From Paramecium tetraurelia (Eukaryota; Ciliophora; Oligohymenophorea; Peniculida; Parameciidae): 64,000 nucleotides of DNA. The translations under genes were made by a program, and so were the position numbers. The stretch is taken from contig NW_001798978.1 of the NCBI RefSeq assembly GCF_000165425.1, positions 496,001 through 560,000 of the forward strand. The letters are read 5' to 3'. Below, piece by piece: positions 1 to 12,787 of the stretch. The notes under the pieces were generated by a model that made no database searches, was not told the DNA's origin, and saw only the letters and a program-made list of their open reading frames with translations. Position 1 is the stretch's first letter, and every line of letters begins with the position of its first letter.

Positions 1-97
1 TAGATAACTAATATAAATGCATTGTTTTAAATATTCTTAACGATGTTTTTAGCTAGAGATTTCTGATTAATAACATAAATTCAATTAAAATTTAATT

Positions 98-1533
98 ATG
101 AATAATGAATCTCACCAAATGAAATCGCCCATCATTTAAAGAAAAGTAGTGTTCTTATTAAATGAAGAGTTCTGAGTACGAACCTCAACGTATTCTTGTA
201 GGTGTTACGGGAGGATCAGCCGCTGGCAAAACTACTCTTTGCGAAACAATCAAAAGGGAAATCCAATATGATTCTGATGTAGATATGACTATTCTTTCTT
301 GCGATTCCTTTTACAAAGGAGTGGATAAATCATTCTATGACATTTCTTAATATAACTTTGATCATCCAGACTCATTGGATTTTGATAATGCCTTTGAAGT
401 CATTTCCACATTGCTTTCAGGAAGACCTGCTTCAGTACCAATTTATTGTTTTGTTAATCATAAAAGATTAGATCAATGTTCGATAATGCTGCCTGCTCAA
501 GTTATAGTCTTCGAGGGTATTATGGCACTTTATGATGAAAGAATAAGAGATTTGATGTCTTATAAAATATTTATTCATTGTGATGGTATTTATTAATTTA
601 AATAAAGATGATATTCGTTTATGCCGTCGTATACTAAGAGATGTCAAAGAAAGACAAAGAACTGTTGAAAGTGTGCTTTTTTAGTATACCAAATTCGTGA
701 AAAGAGCATTTGAGAATTTCATCGAGCCTTTGATGAGTTAAGCAGATTTAATTATACCTGGTCACAGATCAAACCATGTTTCTGTTGCATTCATAGTAAA
801 CCATTTGAAAAACATGGCAAAGTAAAATGGATTACTTAGAGAGAAATTAAATACTCTTATCTATTTCGGCGATTTATTATATTCAATTGATGGGTTCATG
901 AGAAATAGAACTAAAGTAGACTTTTCAAATCCAAATGCTACATTCAAATAATTATTCTTTCCTGAAGAAAATACAAAACCAGATTTTCTTTATATTACAC
1001 AGAATTTTGTAGCTGGTAAACTGGTCAATTAAAAATAGATATATAAAGTCATAAAGTAATGCTTTAAAAATACTTTACTTATGCTTGAAAAATGCTTACA
1101 GTAAGATAAATACGAAATCGATTAATTGTAATGTGTTCATCTTGATGAAATTCTATCAAGCAAATTTTAAGTTAAAGAGAACACTCAATTCATAGTATTG
1201 GCCATTCCAATATTATTTAAGAGTGGATTAAAAAAATTGCATTAAATTGAAGAAAAGATTAAATAGTATTAAGATGTATGATTCCTCATATTAATTTAGG
1301 TATAATTAATTGTTGTGAATGTATTTTCTGATATCAAGACCATTACAGATATAAATTGGACTTTTAAAAAATTGAGAATATATGTTAATGCATTTTTAGT
1401 TGGTAAGTTGGATAAGTTCTTTTCAATTATGAATGTATCCTCTTAATCTGAACCAGAATCGTATTATAAGCAAGATAAATTCTTTTAGAAGTTGAAGAGA
1501 TTTATAGAAAAAAGGTAAACAAAAAAGAATTGA
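98..1533 (+). CDS. Uridine kinase-like protein with C-terminal extension
   Basis: Phosphorylates uridine/cytidine with ATP or GTP in pyrimidine salvage (family role). The P-loop GVTGGSAAGKTT lies near residue 30, followed by the kinase core with the conserved stretch DIRLCRRILRDVKERQR and a YTKFVKRAFENFIEP block. The 463-residue model needs two 22-nt introns (146-167 and 586-607). The first moves the start from the ATG at 162 to the ATG at 98 and keeps the frame. About 190 residues follow the kinase core, where animal UCKL1 carries a phosphoribosyltransferase-like domain; I cannot recognise that fold here. TAA and TAG codons are read as Gln, and the gene ends at TGA 1531-1533. Kinase assignment is firm, the tail is unknown. 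Confidence 0.88.
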
Positions 1534-1906
1534 ATGTTGATATATGTATATAATTATATTGTATATAAATTTAATTCTAGCATTCATGGTGTATATAAAT
1601 GAATGCTAAAATTGAAAATAAAAACCTAGTATCACTTTATTGCAATCTGAATAATTAAAATAATATTAATTTGAGTATGTTTATAAATAAATTAATTTTA
1701 AATTAATTTGTTATTTATGATAAGGGGTTTTATGATCGAAACATGAATCACTAACTTTCATATCTTCAATTTTATTAGTTTCTGTTTAAGGATAAATAGC
1801 GAAATGTAATAATTATTAATTTCGATTAATCGATGTAATCTAAGATATGCCGTATTATTATTCTATTATTTTTTATCCATTCTTTTTTATATTAATTGTA
1901 CCTATA
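1534..1906. other. Intergenic, no gene seen
   Basis: AT-rich spacer between two plus-strand genes. It has frequent TGA in all frames and short runs of A/T. It should hold the 3' end of the kinase gene and the promoter of the histidine kinase, but no specific site is recognisable. Confidence 0.5.
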
Positions 1907-4461
1907 ATGGGATTTTCAAATTTTGCAAGGCTTATAGATAAAGAAATATTATTTTTTTTAAAACCCAGCTTTCCACTACATTAATTGATATCAACAATTA
2001 AGTTGAAAAATAAATAAATGTTTTAAAAAATATATCATTAGATATAATTATCTGGATACCATCTTGATTAAAAAAATCAATTCGCAAAAATATATTCTTA
2101 ATTGTAATTTAAATATTTATTATGCTTGCTCTTTGTAAAGCATTAAACAAAGAAAGAATTCTTTAGTTCTTTTTGATAATAGATGGCTTAATAGTTCATA
2201 TGTAGACTTACGTAACTCAAGACTTTAGCTTTTTGGTTATCGGCCTAACTTTAGCATGCTTTCATTTGATTATACTTTGTTTCGAGTACATGTGTTAAAA
2301 GAAATCTAACTTAATCTTGTTAATATGTTTGATTAAGGGAGTTGTAATCATAGGAGTGTCTTATCTACTAATGCCTTAATGGTAAATTTATACTGGGATT
2401 TAGATAGTGTTGATCATTCAACTGAACGAATAGTATTTAAAATTAACAACATTGTTTTTCTTTTTAGCATGCATTCCATGCATTTGCTTCGGAAATGTTT
2501 CTGAAATTACAGTGGAAATTTTGAGAGCAGTAGTTAATTTCTTTTTGATTCTCCAAATTTACAAAAAGAAAGGAAATCAATCCTTTATCAACATAAAGAG
2601 TCTTTTATCTTAAATTTCATCTGAGGAATTTTGTATATTGGATATGCAATACAATCCAGTTTATGAATCCAAATTATTTTATTCAATTATAAAAGAGTAG
2701 GTTATGAATATATCTGATCATTATTAAAGCAGAATTTTAACACCCAGAGATTAAACAACAAATCTTGTGAAACAATCAAATTGCTTGGAAAATATCACAA
2801 CAAGACCTTCATTATTGATTGGCGATATAATTGATTAATTAAAAAAGAAAATTCTTAAATTAGATCAAAAATTAATTTTTGAGCCAACCAACACTTCCCT
2901 TTATTAAGTGAGTGTCTAAAAATTACTAATAGAAAACCAAGAATTTATATTGCTCATCAAACATAAGTTATACAACATCGAGTCATTCAAACTGCAATCA
3001 CAACAACAAAAGGAATAAGTTTAAACAATGATTAAAACACTTCACAAAGTTTCACATGATATGAGAAACCCTTTGAATGCAATAATTAATATGCAAATGT
3101 GTTTGTCAGAATTGATAGACCCTAACCTCTTTCAAAAATTCTTAAAGCCTTCTCTAAATTCCTGTCATCTACTCTTAAATTTAATAAATGATATTTTGGA
3201 TGCAGCTCAAATTGAAAACAAATCCATAAGAATTGTGTGTCGTAAATTCAATCTAGCCAAATTAATAGACAAAACAATATCCCTCTTTGATTTACTTAAG
3301 GAGAAGAAGGGGCTCAATATCACTTTTAATTATGATCCTAAGTTGCCACTCAAAATAAATTCTGATAAACTAAGAATTCGATAAATCATTATGAATCTAT
3401 TGAGTAACGCTGTCAAATATACCCAACCAAAAGGATCTATTTTAATCGAATGCATTTAAAGTGAGTAAAAATCAAATTCAATTATTATTTCGGTTTAGGA
3501 TTCTGGAATGGGAATCAAGTCAGAAAATCTTAAAAAGCTCTTTTAAGAATTCTCTAAAGTGAATGATTTGGAAAATTAAAAAGCCAATCCCTTTGGAATA
3601 GGATTAGGTCTAATGATTAGTAATGAATTAGCCAAATTACTGTCTACAAATCATTCGATAGGAATTTAGGTTTAGTCAGAATACGGAACTGGATCTAAAT
3701 TTTATTTCGAAATCGAAAATGAAGAGCAACCTTCTGAAGACATTTCTGATTCACAGATATCTCAAAAATTAGCCTAGAAAATACCAACATTAGAATTTAG
3801 AATCCTTTAAAATATAATCTAATAAAAGTCGCCCACAGTTTCAATAGCCATTCCTATGGGAGAGAGTAGCAAAAGAATTATTTAAAAAAAGAATCTAAAG
3901 GCTATCAATTTCATGACTAGCTCATTAAATTACTAGGCAACTCTGAGGATTAGAAATGAGTCGGAAAGAAATTTATCGAATAAACCATCTATTCAAAGTC
4001 GTTTAATTCAAAATCTATTATAAAAATGGAATGAATTGACTTAGCAACATCCTCCCATTCTTATTGTTGATGATAATGAATTTAATATTTTAGCATTATA
4101 ATATTTACTAGAACTAAGTGGAATCAGTTCAGATTCTGCTATGAATGGAATCATTTCAATAGAGAAGGTAAATGATAGATTGAAAGATAACATCCCCTTT
4201 TAATTAATATTTATGGATTTGGAAATGCCACTCATGCTTGGTTTAGAGGCTTCAACTCGGATTCATAAATTAGATAGAAATGTTACGATTGTAGCATGCT
4301 CTGGTCATAAATTAACATAAGAAATAGTCGAATAATTCAAGGATTGTGGAATAGCTTTTGGTGTTGAAAAACCAATCACAAAGATTAAACTAAAAGATTT
4401 GCTTTTAAAGCTATCTGATGGAATCAGATGTGATAGTTCTTAATTTTCTTAATTATTTTGA
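1907..4461 (+). CDS. Membrane-bound hybrid sensor histidine kinase with receiver domain
   Basis: Two-component phosphorelay sensor of 840 residues with one 32-nt intron (2135-2166). Residues about 60-240 are strongly hydrophobic and look like five or six transmembrane helices. The H box SHDMRNPLN puts the phospho-accepting His at residue 373. The N box LLSNAVKYT (about 485), G1 box DSGMGI (about 521) and G2 box GIGLGL of the ATPase domain follow. A C-terminal receiver domain has ILIVDDNE and the phospho-acceptor Asp in LIFMDLEMP (residue 760). This is a complete hybrid kinase; the output would need an Hpt partner elsewhere. The ATG at 3028 is internal. No classical PAS or CHASE input domain is visible, so the signal sensed is unknown. 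Confidence 0.92.
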
Positions 4462-5905
4462 TTAAATTTTGTATATAAAATTAAGAAATTCTGCGATGAA
4501 TATTATCCTTATTTATTTTTTATTTTTATTTTATAATAGAGAATAAAGAGGTTGTATAAAATTATTATTAACATATATTAATTCATTTCTGAATTTTTTA
4601 AAGTTTAATGATTAACACCTTTCTGTAATGAAACTAATAGAAGGGAAGAGGGCAAGAAGAGGGCAAGAAATAATTAGTGTTTAGAATTATTTTAACTCAA
4701 ATAAAAGATTATGTAAATCAATATTGATTTATTATTATTTTCTTTTCTTTATGAATAGACCCAAATCAAATTAGATAAAATAAATTAAAATGATTTCATT
4801 TCCAGTTTCTGCTTGTAATATTCATATATAATATAAATGAATAAATGAGTCATTTCTTAAGAAGAGTTTGGCAATTAGAACTGATAATCTTAAATAAATA
4901 ATTAAAAGCTAAACCTCAAGTTTACTTTATAATGGATATATTCACTTTATAGTTGTGATAAAATAGAAACAATCATCTAAGAGTTAGGATCAATGTTTTA
5001 TTCATTTTATATATATTTTAATAGTGACGTAAAATTAGAAAATAAATTAATTACTTTTTGGTGACGTAAGTGGATTTAACTTAAAATACTCTATTAAATG
5101 AATTTATAAGCACTATTAATACTTCTAATTCTATCATTTAATGTGTTCTTGATCTTTTGGCAAAGAATATCAGATATTTCTATTATTCTTCAATCAAGAT
5201 TTTAATTCATCATAAAATAATATCAACAAATTAAATTATGGCAAAATTCCAATATATATAAATAATATTAAATCAAAGAATGTTATTCTATTAAAAGAAA
5301 TATACCTATATACTCAATAATTTGGAACTATATTAATTATAATCTAAAATAAATTCAATCATTTGAAATCTAATATTTTTACATTCACTATTTAAATAGA
5401 ATTATGGCAGAGCATTATAAAAATTTCAATTCTTATAATTATTTTAAGTTTTATTGAAATTATCAAATATTAAAAAAAAGTTTAGTTTAAATAAAGCACA
5501 ATCATTTTATTATTTCACAATTAAATAGAAATATTTAAACCTCTAATTCATCTCTCAATTTTATTAAAACCCGACTTACTTAATAATTAAAATTAATATT
5601 CTAGAGAAAATTTTTTTTAAGTTGATTTAAATCTCTGGTAGTTGCAAAGTTACATTAAATTATGATTGATTATATTCTATATTATAATGAAGATTAATAG
5701 AAAATTACAAATAATTATAACATTTCAAATTTATATGTTCAGCTTTATACAAATTATAAGGAAATTGATATTAAGCTTACTAAGCATATTGTAAATGTAG
5801 AGTTAATCTATATATAAGATTAAATCGATATCTTATTCAATTAAGCTCCTTTTGTAAATAGAATTATTTTTTATCTTGACCACTTAATTTTAAGAATTTT
5901 TTTTA
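4462..5905. other. Long AT-rich intergenic stretch
   Basis: About 1.4 kb of very AT-rich DNA without a convincing gene. A purine-rich direct repeat (two copies of agagggcaaga near 4646-4670) stands out. A frame open from ATG 5662 gives about 90 residues of protein-like sequence. It could be a 5' exon of the next gene, but every junction I tried needs an untypical intron. Confidence 0.45.
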
Positions 5906-6772
5906 ATGATTAAATTCCAGATTATAGATGTGGCTGCAAAGACTTATAAAGCTTATACATCATCCTAGCAATCCTCTGTTAACTTTAAATTCTTCACTAA
6001 CTACAGATTAGGTGAGAATAAGAAGCTGAGAATTTTTGATTTTTTTGAAGTTGTTATTTTTTGTGAGAAAGAGAGGAAGTTCATTATTACTAGATTAAAT
6101 GAATATAATGAAATTGAAATTCATTGTGCTTCTATTGATCTCATTTAGCAAAAACTTAAAGACTAATACATTTCCGATTCCTCTATAGTATAGATTGACA
6201 GTATTTAAAAAGAATGCATAGAGTTAAATGGGGAGCAGAAATTCCAAAAGATAGTTTCGGTCAATGTTAAAAATGACCATTTCATAATAGTCCTGATTGA
6301 TCGATTATTAGCGTACAGTCTTTATTCAATATGTGGAAAATCAAATGAAAAACCAACTCCTCTAGCACAAATTATGTTCAATCCAATTTTGGTCTCTAAC
6401 AGACCTTATATCTCAAGTTATGACGAAACAAAGCTCTATTTATTCTAAAGGAATGGCAGATACACCAATAAAAATAATCTGATAACTATAAATTACAAAG
6501 TTATAGACTGTTAGCATAGTGATAAAGCATAGTTAAATTCAAAATTTTCATTCTCAAGTCCCATAGTGGCTTAAAGTACAGAGACCATGTTATCATATAT
6601 TTAAGAAGTAAAAATTAGAGAGAAAAATATTTTCAAGATGAAGATTTACACAGAATTTTAGAAGAAATATTTCAAATAAGTAATTATTTTTGAAATTGGA
6701 CAACCTGTGGCTATTAAGAGCTCAAAAGAAGTTTAAAAACAACCTGAGGAAGGTCAAATCGAAATATTTTGA
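5906..6772 (+). CDS. Unknown protein
   Basis: Open frame of 288 residues ending at TGA 6770-6772. I do not recognise a domain. It alternates hydrophobic beta-like segments (EVVIFCEKERKFIITRL, FIIVLIDRLLAYSLY) with polar loops, somewhat like a repeat-propeller or coat-type protein. The start is uncertain. ATG 5906 is the simplest choice; an upstream frame from ATG 5662 could be joined by a 28-nt intron at 5791-5818. It converges on the first gene of the tandem array, with 125 nt between their stops. Confidence 0.6.
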
Positions 6773-6897
6773 GAAAAATCAGCAAATAAATAAAGATTTA
6801 AGTTTGAGAAAGCCTATATATATCTACACTTTATCAATTCTCCTTTGTTAATATTTTCAGATTAAAATTTTTTTATAAATAATATATAAAATATCAT

Positions 6898-8700
6898 TCA
6901 ATTGAATTTTTTTAATATATAGTATTCCTTCATAATCTATGAAAATTCTTTATCATTTGGTAATTAGAATATTTGTATGACTGGTATATGATTTTATTTA
7001 GAATCTAAGCTCTTGCTTTCCTTAAAAGACTTAAACCATAATAATTTTCTGTTTTGTATATATTATTCAATAACTTTGGACATGACAGATTTATCAATTT
7101 GAACTGTTTTGACTTAGGAAGTAGTAAACAACGGAGTCTCATTGTTTTGACCAAAATAATTTTTAATCAATCTCCAAAATTTATCTTTAAAGGCACGTTT
7201 CTAAAACTTTTTAGATTTAAAGACTTTAATAATCATTCTTACTACATTAAATATAACATACCTTTTGAAACCATTTTAGTATGAGCTATTACAGCAGTTT
7301 GAAAGATTAAAGTTTTTTTCAAAAAGTCAGTAGCAATTCTTTATGCTCTTAATTTACATTTTTCTTACAGATGGATACTCATTGTCTTTAATAGTAGCAA
7401 AGATTTATTGGTACATCTTTCAAATGGATTTTGTCCAAATTATTACACTTCTATCAATAATTTTGTTTTAATTCTCAATACTATTAACCTTGCTTTTGCT
7501 TGAATCCTAAGTTTTCTTTTCCTTTCCTATGTTATTTAGGAATAATTACATGTAAAATATTATACGCAAATCTCCCAATGTTTATTAAAGAAATTATTTT
7601 TTCCCAGTATTGGCATTAATTCTGTCTTTCTAGTTTTTATTATAAAATGCTTTTTTCAACTTTGCGAAATTCTTGAATTTAGGATTTTACCATCATTTTA
7701 ATACTTCTATCTTCTTATTTCTCTTTTACTAGTTGTTTTCCTTTTTCAACTACTGAAATCATCTTTTTAGCAGTCACTTCTAAATAGATTTTTATTTTTA
7801 TTTATACCTGCTCCCTTTAAAAATTCTTTAAGTTTATAAGTACTTTTATATCGAGATTAATCTAAGTTTTAAAGAATTTTGTCTTTTTTAGGCGATACAC
7901 TCTGTTTATCATCCCAATATTTGAAATGTCTTAAAGGTTCTTATTATTTCTCATTCAAAGTTGAATTATGTAACTCTCCAAATACTAAATGAATACTGAT
8001 GATGAAATCTGACTCAGCATATAATGTCATGAAAATATAATCCTCGAAAAATAATTTGGTTCCTGATTTAGTTTTCACTTTGATTGATCTACTCGATGTA
8101 GATTGCTCGCAATTAAATTTTGTTGGAAATTCAACGCTGGTTGATAAAAACACCTTGTATATCTAATTTTGTGAGTGGTTTGGAAAAGTAAAATATATTT
8201 ATAATGGACTTAGCTTATTTTTTACTCTGGCTCTAAAATAATAAAATTTAAATCTATAAATTTAGATTCGATTTAGCTTCTCAGCATTTAAATCGCACAA
8301 ATTTAGACCATCTGCTGTTTTTAGGAAATTAGGGTTGCTTATTTATACAATTTCTTGTTTAATTGGCTATGGTAATTCTTATTTGACTTTATTGAATTCA
8401 CTTATAACTCTAAAATTATCTTCAAAATCATTATAAACATTATTGAGATTTAAAGGTAGTAATCTTGAAATATCATCTTTGCTCCTATGAGTTTATTTTT
8501 AGGTGATTCTTTTAATTAGTTTTGCAGTTCCATTCTCTTCAATTTGTTTGTCCAATGAAAAATTGGATGATAACTTTCTAATACTGTTAACCCTATATAA
8601 ATAGAATAATTGATTACATAGTCATTGATTGGTTCATCAAGGAGGTTTAAGATTGTGTTAGTTTAGAAGAACTTCTTTAAAGTAATCTGCTTTTTATCAT
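6898..8700 (-). CDS. Tandem IQ-motif family, paralog E
   Basis: Last gene of the five-copy array, 564 residues, four introns (8593-8617, 7729-7750, 7527-7549, 7224-7261). Order of parts matches the other copies. A disordered N-terminus comes first, then KFYYFRARV leading into a beta-sandwich-like block with EFPTKFNCE. A basic helical region contains ARLIVLRIKTK, followed by an IQ-like segment FKSKKFQKRAFKDKFW and a conserved C-terminus (FQLPNDKEF). IQ motifs bind calmodulin or light chains; that role is inferred. The second intron starts GTTG rather than GTA. The start ATG lies 15 nt from the TGA of copy D. Confidence 0.82.
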
Positions 8701-8715
8701 ATTATATATATATAA

Positions 8716-10846
8716 TCAGAGTAATTTTTTAATTTTACCGTATTTTTCAATTATTTAAATCAACTCTTTTCTTTTAGGAAGTTCATATAATTAAGGTTCT
8801 TTCAAGTTGATAGCAAAATCTTTCATTTTCTAATTATTGAGTATTTAATACCTTATGGAAATCCTTTTCAAAGAATTTATTATTTATGTATTCATACCAA
8901 ATCTATTTTTTTTACTTCGAATATTCATCAATCAATTAATTTGCACAAATGCTAAATAATATTGTCTTTATAGTACGTATCCATTTGCTATACAGGTTTA
9001 TCATTATTATCATAAAATGTTTTTTTCCCATATTATCTTTAGAGCTCATCAATGGTTTAATTAATATTGTCTTTAATGAGTTTCAAGAATTTATCTCTAT
9101 AAGTTAATTTCTTTTATTTCAAAGTTCTAAAATTCTATTGGATCTAAATTACTTAAAGATATTAAATAAAGGATACTTTTTTTTAATGTTTTATCATGTT
9201 AATGTACTATAGTAACTGCCAATCTCATTTAAGTAAAATATTTAGCCAAAATTGCTTCAGACTTTTTTTTAATGCTGTGTTTTAAATTGATAGCGATCAT
9301 TTTTAAAGCAATACAACTTTTTGTAATTGTTCTTTCCTTAGTGGTATAACCATATTCTTTTGCTGAAATTAATGCTTTAGTTTTAATAGTCCAAACCAAT
9401 AATTTGCCTCTTGCTTAAACCTTGGACTTTTTCTTATTATCCTACAAATTAGAATACATCACATACTTTAATAGTATTAAATAATGAATCAATAAAAAGG
9501 ATATATTTTATTATACTACCCCAACTTAATGATACTTTATATGCATAAGCCTTTCGAATACTAAAGGAACGCTCTATCTCTCTAAATTGAGATATTTACT
9601 CTTATAGTAACAATCTATCTCTTCTAGATTACTATCGTTCACTATAATTATTTTTTTTATTTTGCTATACTAATTCAATTTTTTGTTTCTTAATTTTAGA
9701 ATGTTGTTCTATTTATACTTTTCTCTTTTCTAATTCATAGATAAATGTTTTTTATTTCTGTTGATAATCCTCTTCTAATTCCCTTCTTTTTTATATTTGC
9801 AGTTCTTCAATCTTCTTTATTCTCTCCTCTTTTGTAAGACCTTAAAATTCTTTGCCTATCTTTGTTAGTAGAGTGCTCAATTTAGATTACACAGGTTGAT
9901 GTATTTTAATAAATTTCCTTCTTTCAGAATTTTCAGTTTAAACTCTACTAGATTCTGCTTCTCTTTCAATTGATGATTAATAGATATGTGATTTGATATG
10001 GGAAAACCCTTTAGTGGCTCTTGCTTCATCAGAATGAACCATCATTAATTTGGGCGATCTGGATTCCTTTCCTCTTGATGGTGTTTTTTCAGTGTTAAAT
10101 TATCCAAAATGTACAGTAATTTTTAAAATAAAATCAACATGAGAATAGAATGTTAGATATAGAAATTCTTCTTTAAAGTAATGTGCTTGAGGATTACTTG
10201 AATAGACTTTTGCATAATTACTTTAAACGAATTAATCCGCATTGAATTTAGTTGGAAATTCAATTTTAACCGAGAGCATCAATTTAAATAGTAAGAATGA
10301 TAATGATTCTGGCAGTTATAAGTGAATGTGAACTGGCGTGGGTTTTTCTAAAATTCTTAACCTGAAATAATAAAATTAGTATCTATCAATTTAGATTTGA
10401 TTAACTCCATTTTGATCTAAGTCTGATAACTTTAACCCATCAAAAGTCTTGATCAGTTAATTATTTTATTTTTTGAATTCCACTGACAAATTTTCTTAAA
10501 CTGTCTTAATTCTGTCAAGTGATCCAAGTCCTTAATAATTTTGCTCATATTAATTATACAATTCTAATATCGCTTCTTCAACTTTAAAAAAAAGGTTGCT
10601 TTCTGATTTGTGTATATGTGTATTTTACGCTTTTATTTTTTCAAACAATGTATTCGCTCTGGACTTACTGTCTTAGAAATCTGAAAGTGTAAGTTAACTT
10701 CGATTGCTTTTCAGAAATTCCTTATTCGGTGTCTTTAATTTTTAGTTAAAGTAAAATCTTTGGTTCTACATAGAGCTTAAGGTAAGAGTTTTGGAACTTG
10801 ATTATCTCATTTAATCTGAGTTTATCATATTAATATATATCATCAT
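8716..10846 (-). CDS. Tandem IQ-motif family, paralog D
   Basis: Longest copy at 677 residues with four introns (9442-9466, 9152-9176, 8952-8976, 8830-8851). It has the family blocks QFYYFRLRI, EFPTKFNAD and HYFKEEFLYLTFYS, and an expanded Glu/Lys/Arg-rich coiled-coil insert (LTKEERIKKIEELQIQ and onward) absent or shorter in other copies. An IQ-like helix QNFRTLKQKKLTYRDKF and the closing NLKEPQLYELP complete it. The intron at 8952-8976 interrupts the protein at the same place as one in copy B (after an Asp codon), supporting common descent. ATG 10844-10846 lies only 4 nt from the TGA of copy C. Function unknown; calmodulin binding inferred. Confidence 0.82.
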
Positions 10847-10850
10847 ATTC

Positions 10851-12766
10851 TCAAATCATTTTTTTATGTTTTGCATACAACTCAATTATTTCAGCCACTT
10901 CATTAATTTGTGGAAGTTAGAACAGTTTAGGCTCTTGAAACTTAATCAAGGCTTTTCTAATCTCATCGCTTTTTCTCTCATTTAAATAAAGAGTCAGTTG
11001 TTTGTCTTGAATCTTTTGACGTATAAATGCCAACCACATCTGCTTTTGCCTACAATAATAATTATCTATCTAGAATTGCATTAATTGATTATCAATTTGA
11101 AAAGCATAAATTTATTTTTAACTCCTGCTCCTCTATTTTGGATTACTTTGACTTTGAGTAAGTCCCCTTATAACTTCCTTGTAGTTCCGTATTACCAATT
11201 GCCAAAACTCCTCGTAATACTTTTTCTTCTATCTCTAAAAGAATCTGAACTTGTTCTACAGGACTATTACTAAGTAAAAATAGATTTGTTATTATTACCA
11301 TAATGTCTAGTCTTGAGTAGTCTATGTCCCAAATGGATAATAGAGATACATTCCTTAATAAATGAAGTAGCAATGGCTTGGGCTTTCCGTTTTCTTAAAC
11401 ATTGAATTTAGGCAGTAAACATTTGAATTGCTAATAAGCTTTTACAAAATGATCTTCTCTCAGGTGTTGGTCCGAACTTCCTGATATTAATCAATAGATT
11501 TAATCCACATCTTAAAGCTTTAATTCTCCCATTGGCCTTAATGCTCATCTTGCATTTAAATTACTAATTATATTAATAAATTCTATTACTATCAATTTAG
11601 TTTTAAGTTGAGCAATAAACCTAATTAAATTGACAAGTTGGGCCCAAAACAATTCTCCTTATATTTTTTTATTCAACTTTAATTTATAAATCTTTTCAAA
11701 TAATCTGTAATCGTTTCTTAGCATTTAGGCACTGTATTATGTTTTTAATTTTATCTTTTGTTCGCAATCAATCTCTTATTTTTTTTAGATAACTTACTTC
11801 CTTTTCGATTCTCTTTCACTCTATTTTATATTTAATTGATTTTACAAGTAATCCAGCCAAGAGATCAGTTTTTTTTACCAATTGAAATTGACTTGTATCA
11901 AGATTCCTTTTAATTAAATCAATTTTTGTATTTGCTATCAGACCTGGGAATTTGGGATACTCTCTTTTTATTATTTACTTTTTGGGCGATTTACTCTATT
12001 GGACCCAACCAAATTATATTTTAATTCTTACAATTACATCAATTTCTGTATAGAAGGTTACGTAAAGGTAGTTTTCTTGAAATATGCCTTCCGGACTGCT
12101 TGTATAGATCTTACAAAAATTAGAGGTGAGATTATGTTCTGCATTAAATTTAGTAGGAAATTCATGCTGAGTAGAAAGATATAATTTATATTAGGCAGAA
12201 TTTATTTGATTTTCAAATTGAATTGTGAGTAATAGAGGAGATTATTATTTCGATATGGAAGCTCGGAAATAATAAAATTTAAAGCGATTAATATGTAATC
12301 TCTAATTCAACTCTTAATCAATATCACAAAACTATAAATTTGCAATTCGAGTTTCTGCTTGAGAAGGATTCTTTATTGAGTTTTAGCTTCTAACCTAACT
12401 CTAATGAGGTTTTTCCTCTGTCTTTATATCCAATGAGATATTGAGATCAGTTTTAATCTTCTACACAATTTTGTAATTATTCTCAAATTCATCATAAAGC
12501 TCCATGAAAGAAGGAGGTATAGCTTAAATCTGATTCTGTTCCTTTTTAACATCTTTGATATCAATAAGAGTAGGCGTTTAATTTAATACCTAACTTGTAT
12601 GCGTGTATGAAATTGATTATAGACTGCTGGTTGTAAGGAAGCTTAAAATATATTTAGAAGGCTACTTTAATTTTCTTTATGAATTTAGAAAATATGTATT
12701 GCTGCTTGTTGTTGTGGTTATTTGTCTTTACTTAGGAGCCTTAAATGATGATAGTTAGGGTATCAT
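10851..12766 (-). CDS. Tandem IQ-motif family, paralog C
   Basis: 611 residues, three introns (11821-11845, 11564-11589, 11270-11298). Family blocks are KFYYFRASI, EFPTKFNAE, FQENYLYVTFYTEID, a basic helix around ECISIIHLGHRLLKTRHY, the IQ-like VLQNKFRFFQRQKKKYYEEFW and the C-terminal IKFQEPKLFQLP. The N-terminal 100 residues are Ser/Thr/Gln-rich and poorly conserved, so divergence is concentrated there. Spacing to copy B upstream is 21 nt. Short open frames on the plus strand here are shadows. Confidence 0.84.
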
Positions 12767-12787
12767 AAAATAAAAATATAAGTAAAT

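Noticed and set aside
1-97. Telomeric or subtelomeric end
   Set aside because: No C4A2/C3A3C-type repeats at either end of the window.
5791-5818. 28-nt intron extending the unknown gene upstream to ATG 5662
   Set aside because: It preserves frame but makes an unusual hydrophobic insert; left as an alternative, not adopted.
7054-7284. Plus-strand open frame of 76 codons
   Set aside because: It mirrors the minus-strand exons of paralog E, including its 38-nt intron; composition is shadow-like.
11999-12184. Plus-strand open frame of 61 codons
   Set aside because: Antisense of the conserved EFPTKFNAE region of paralog C.
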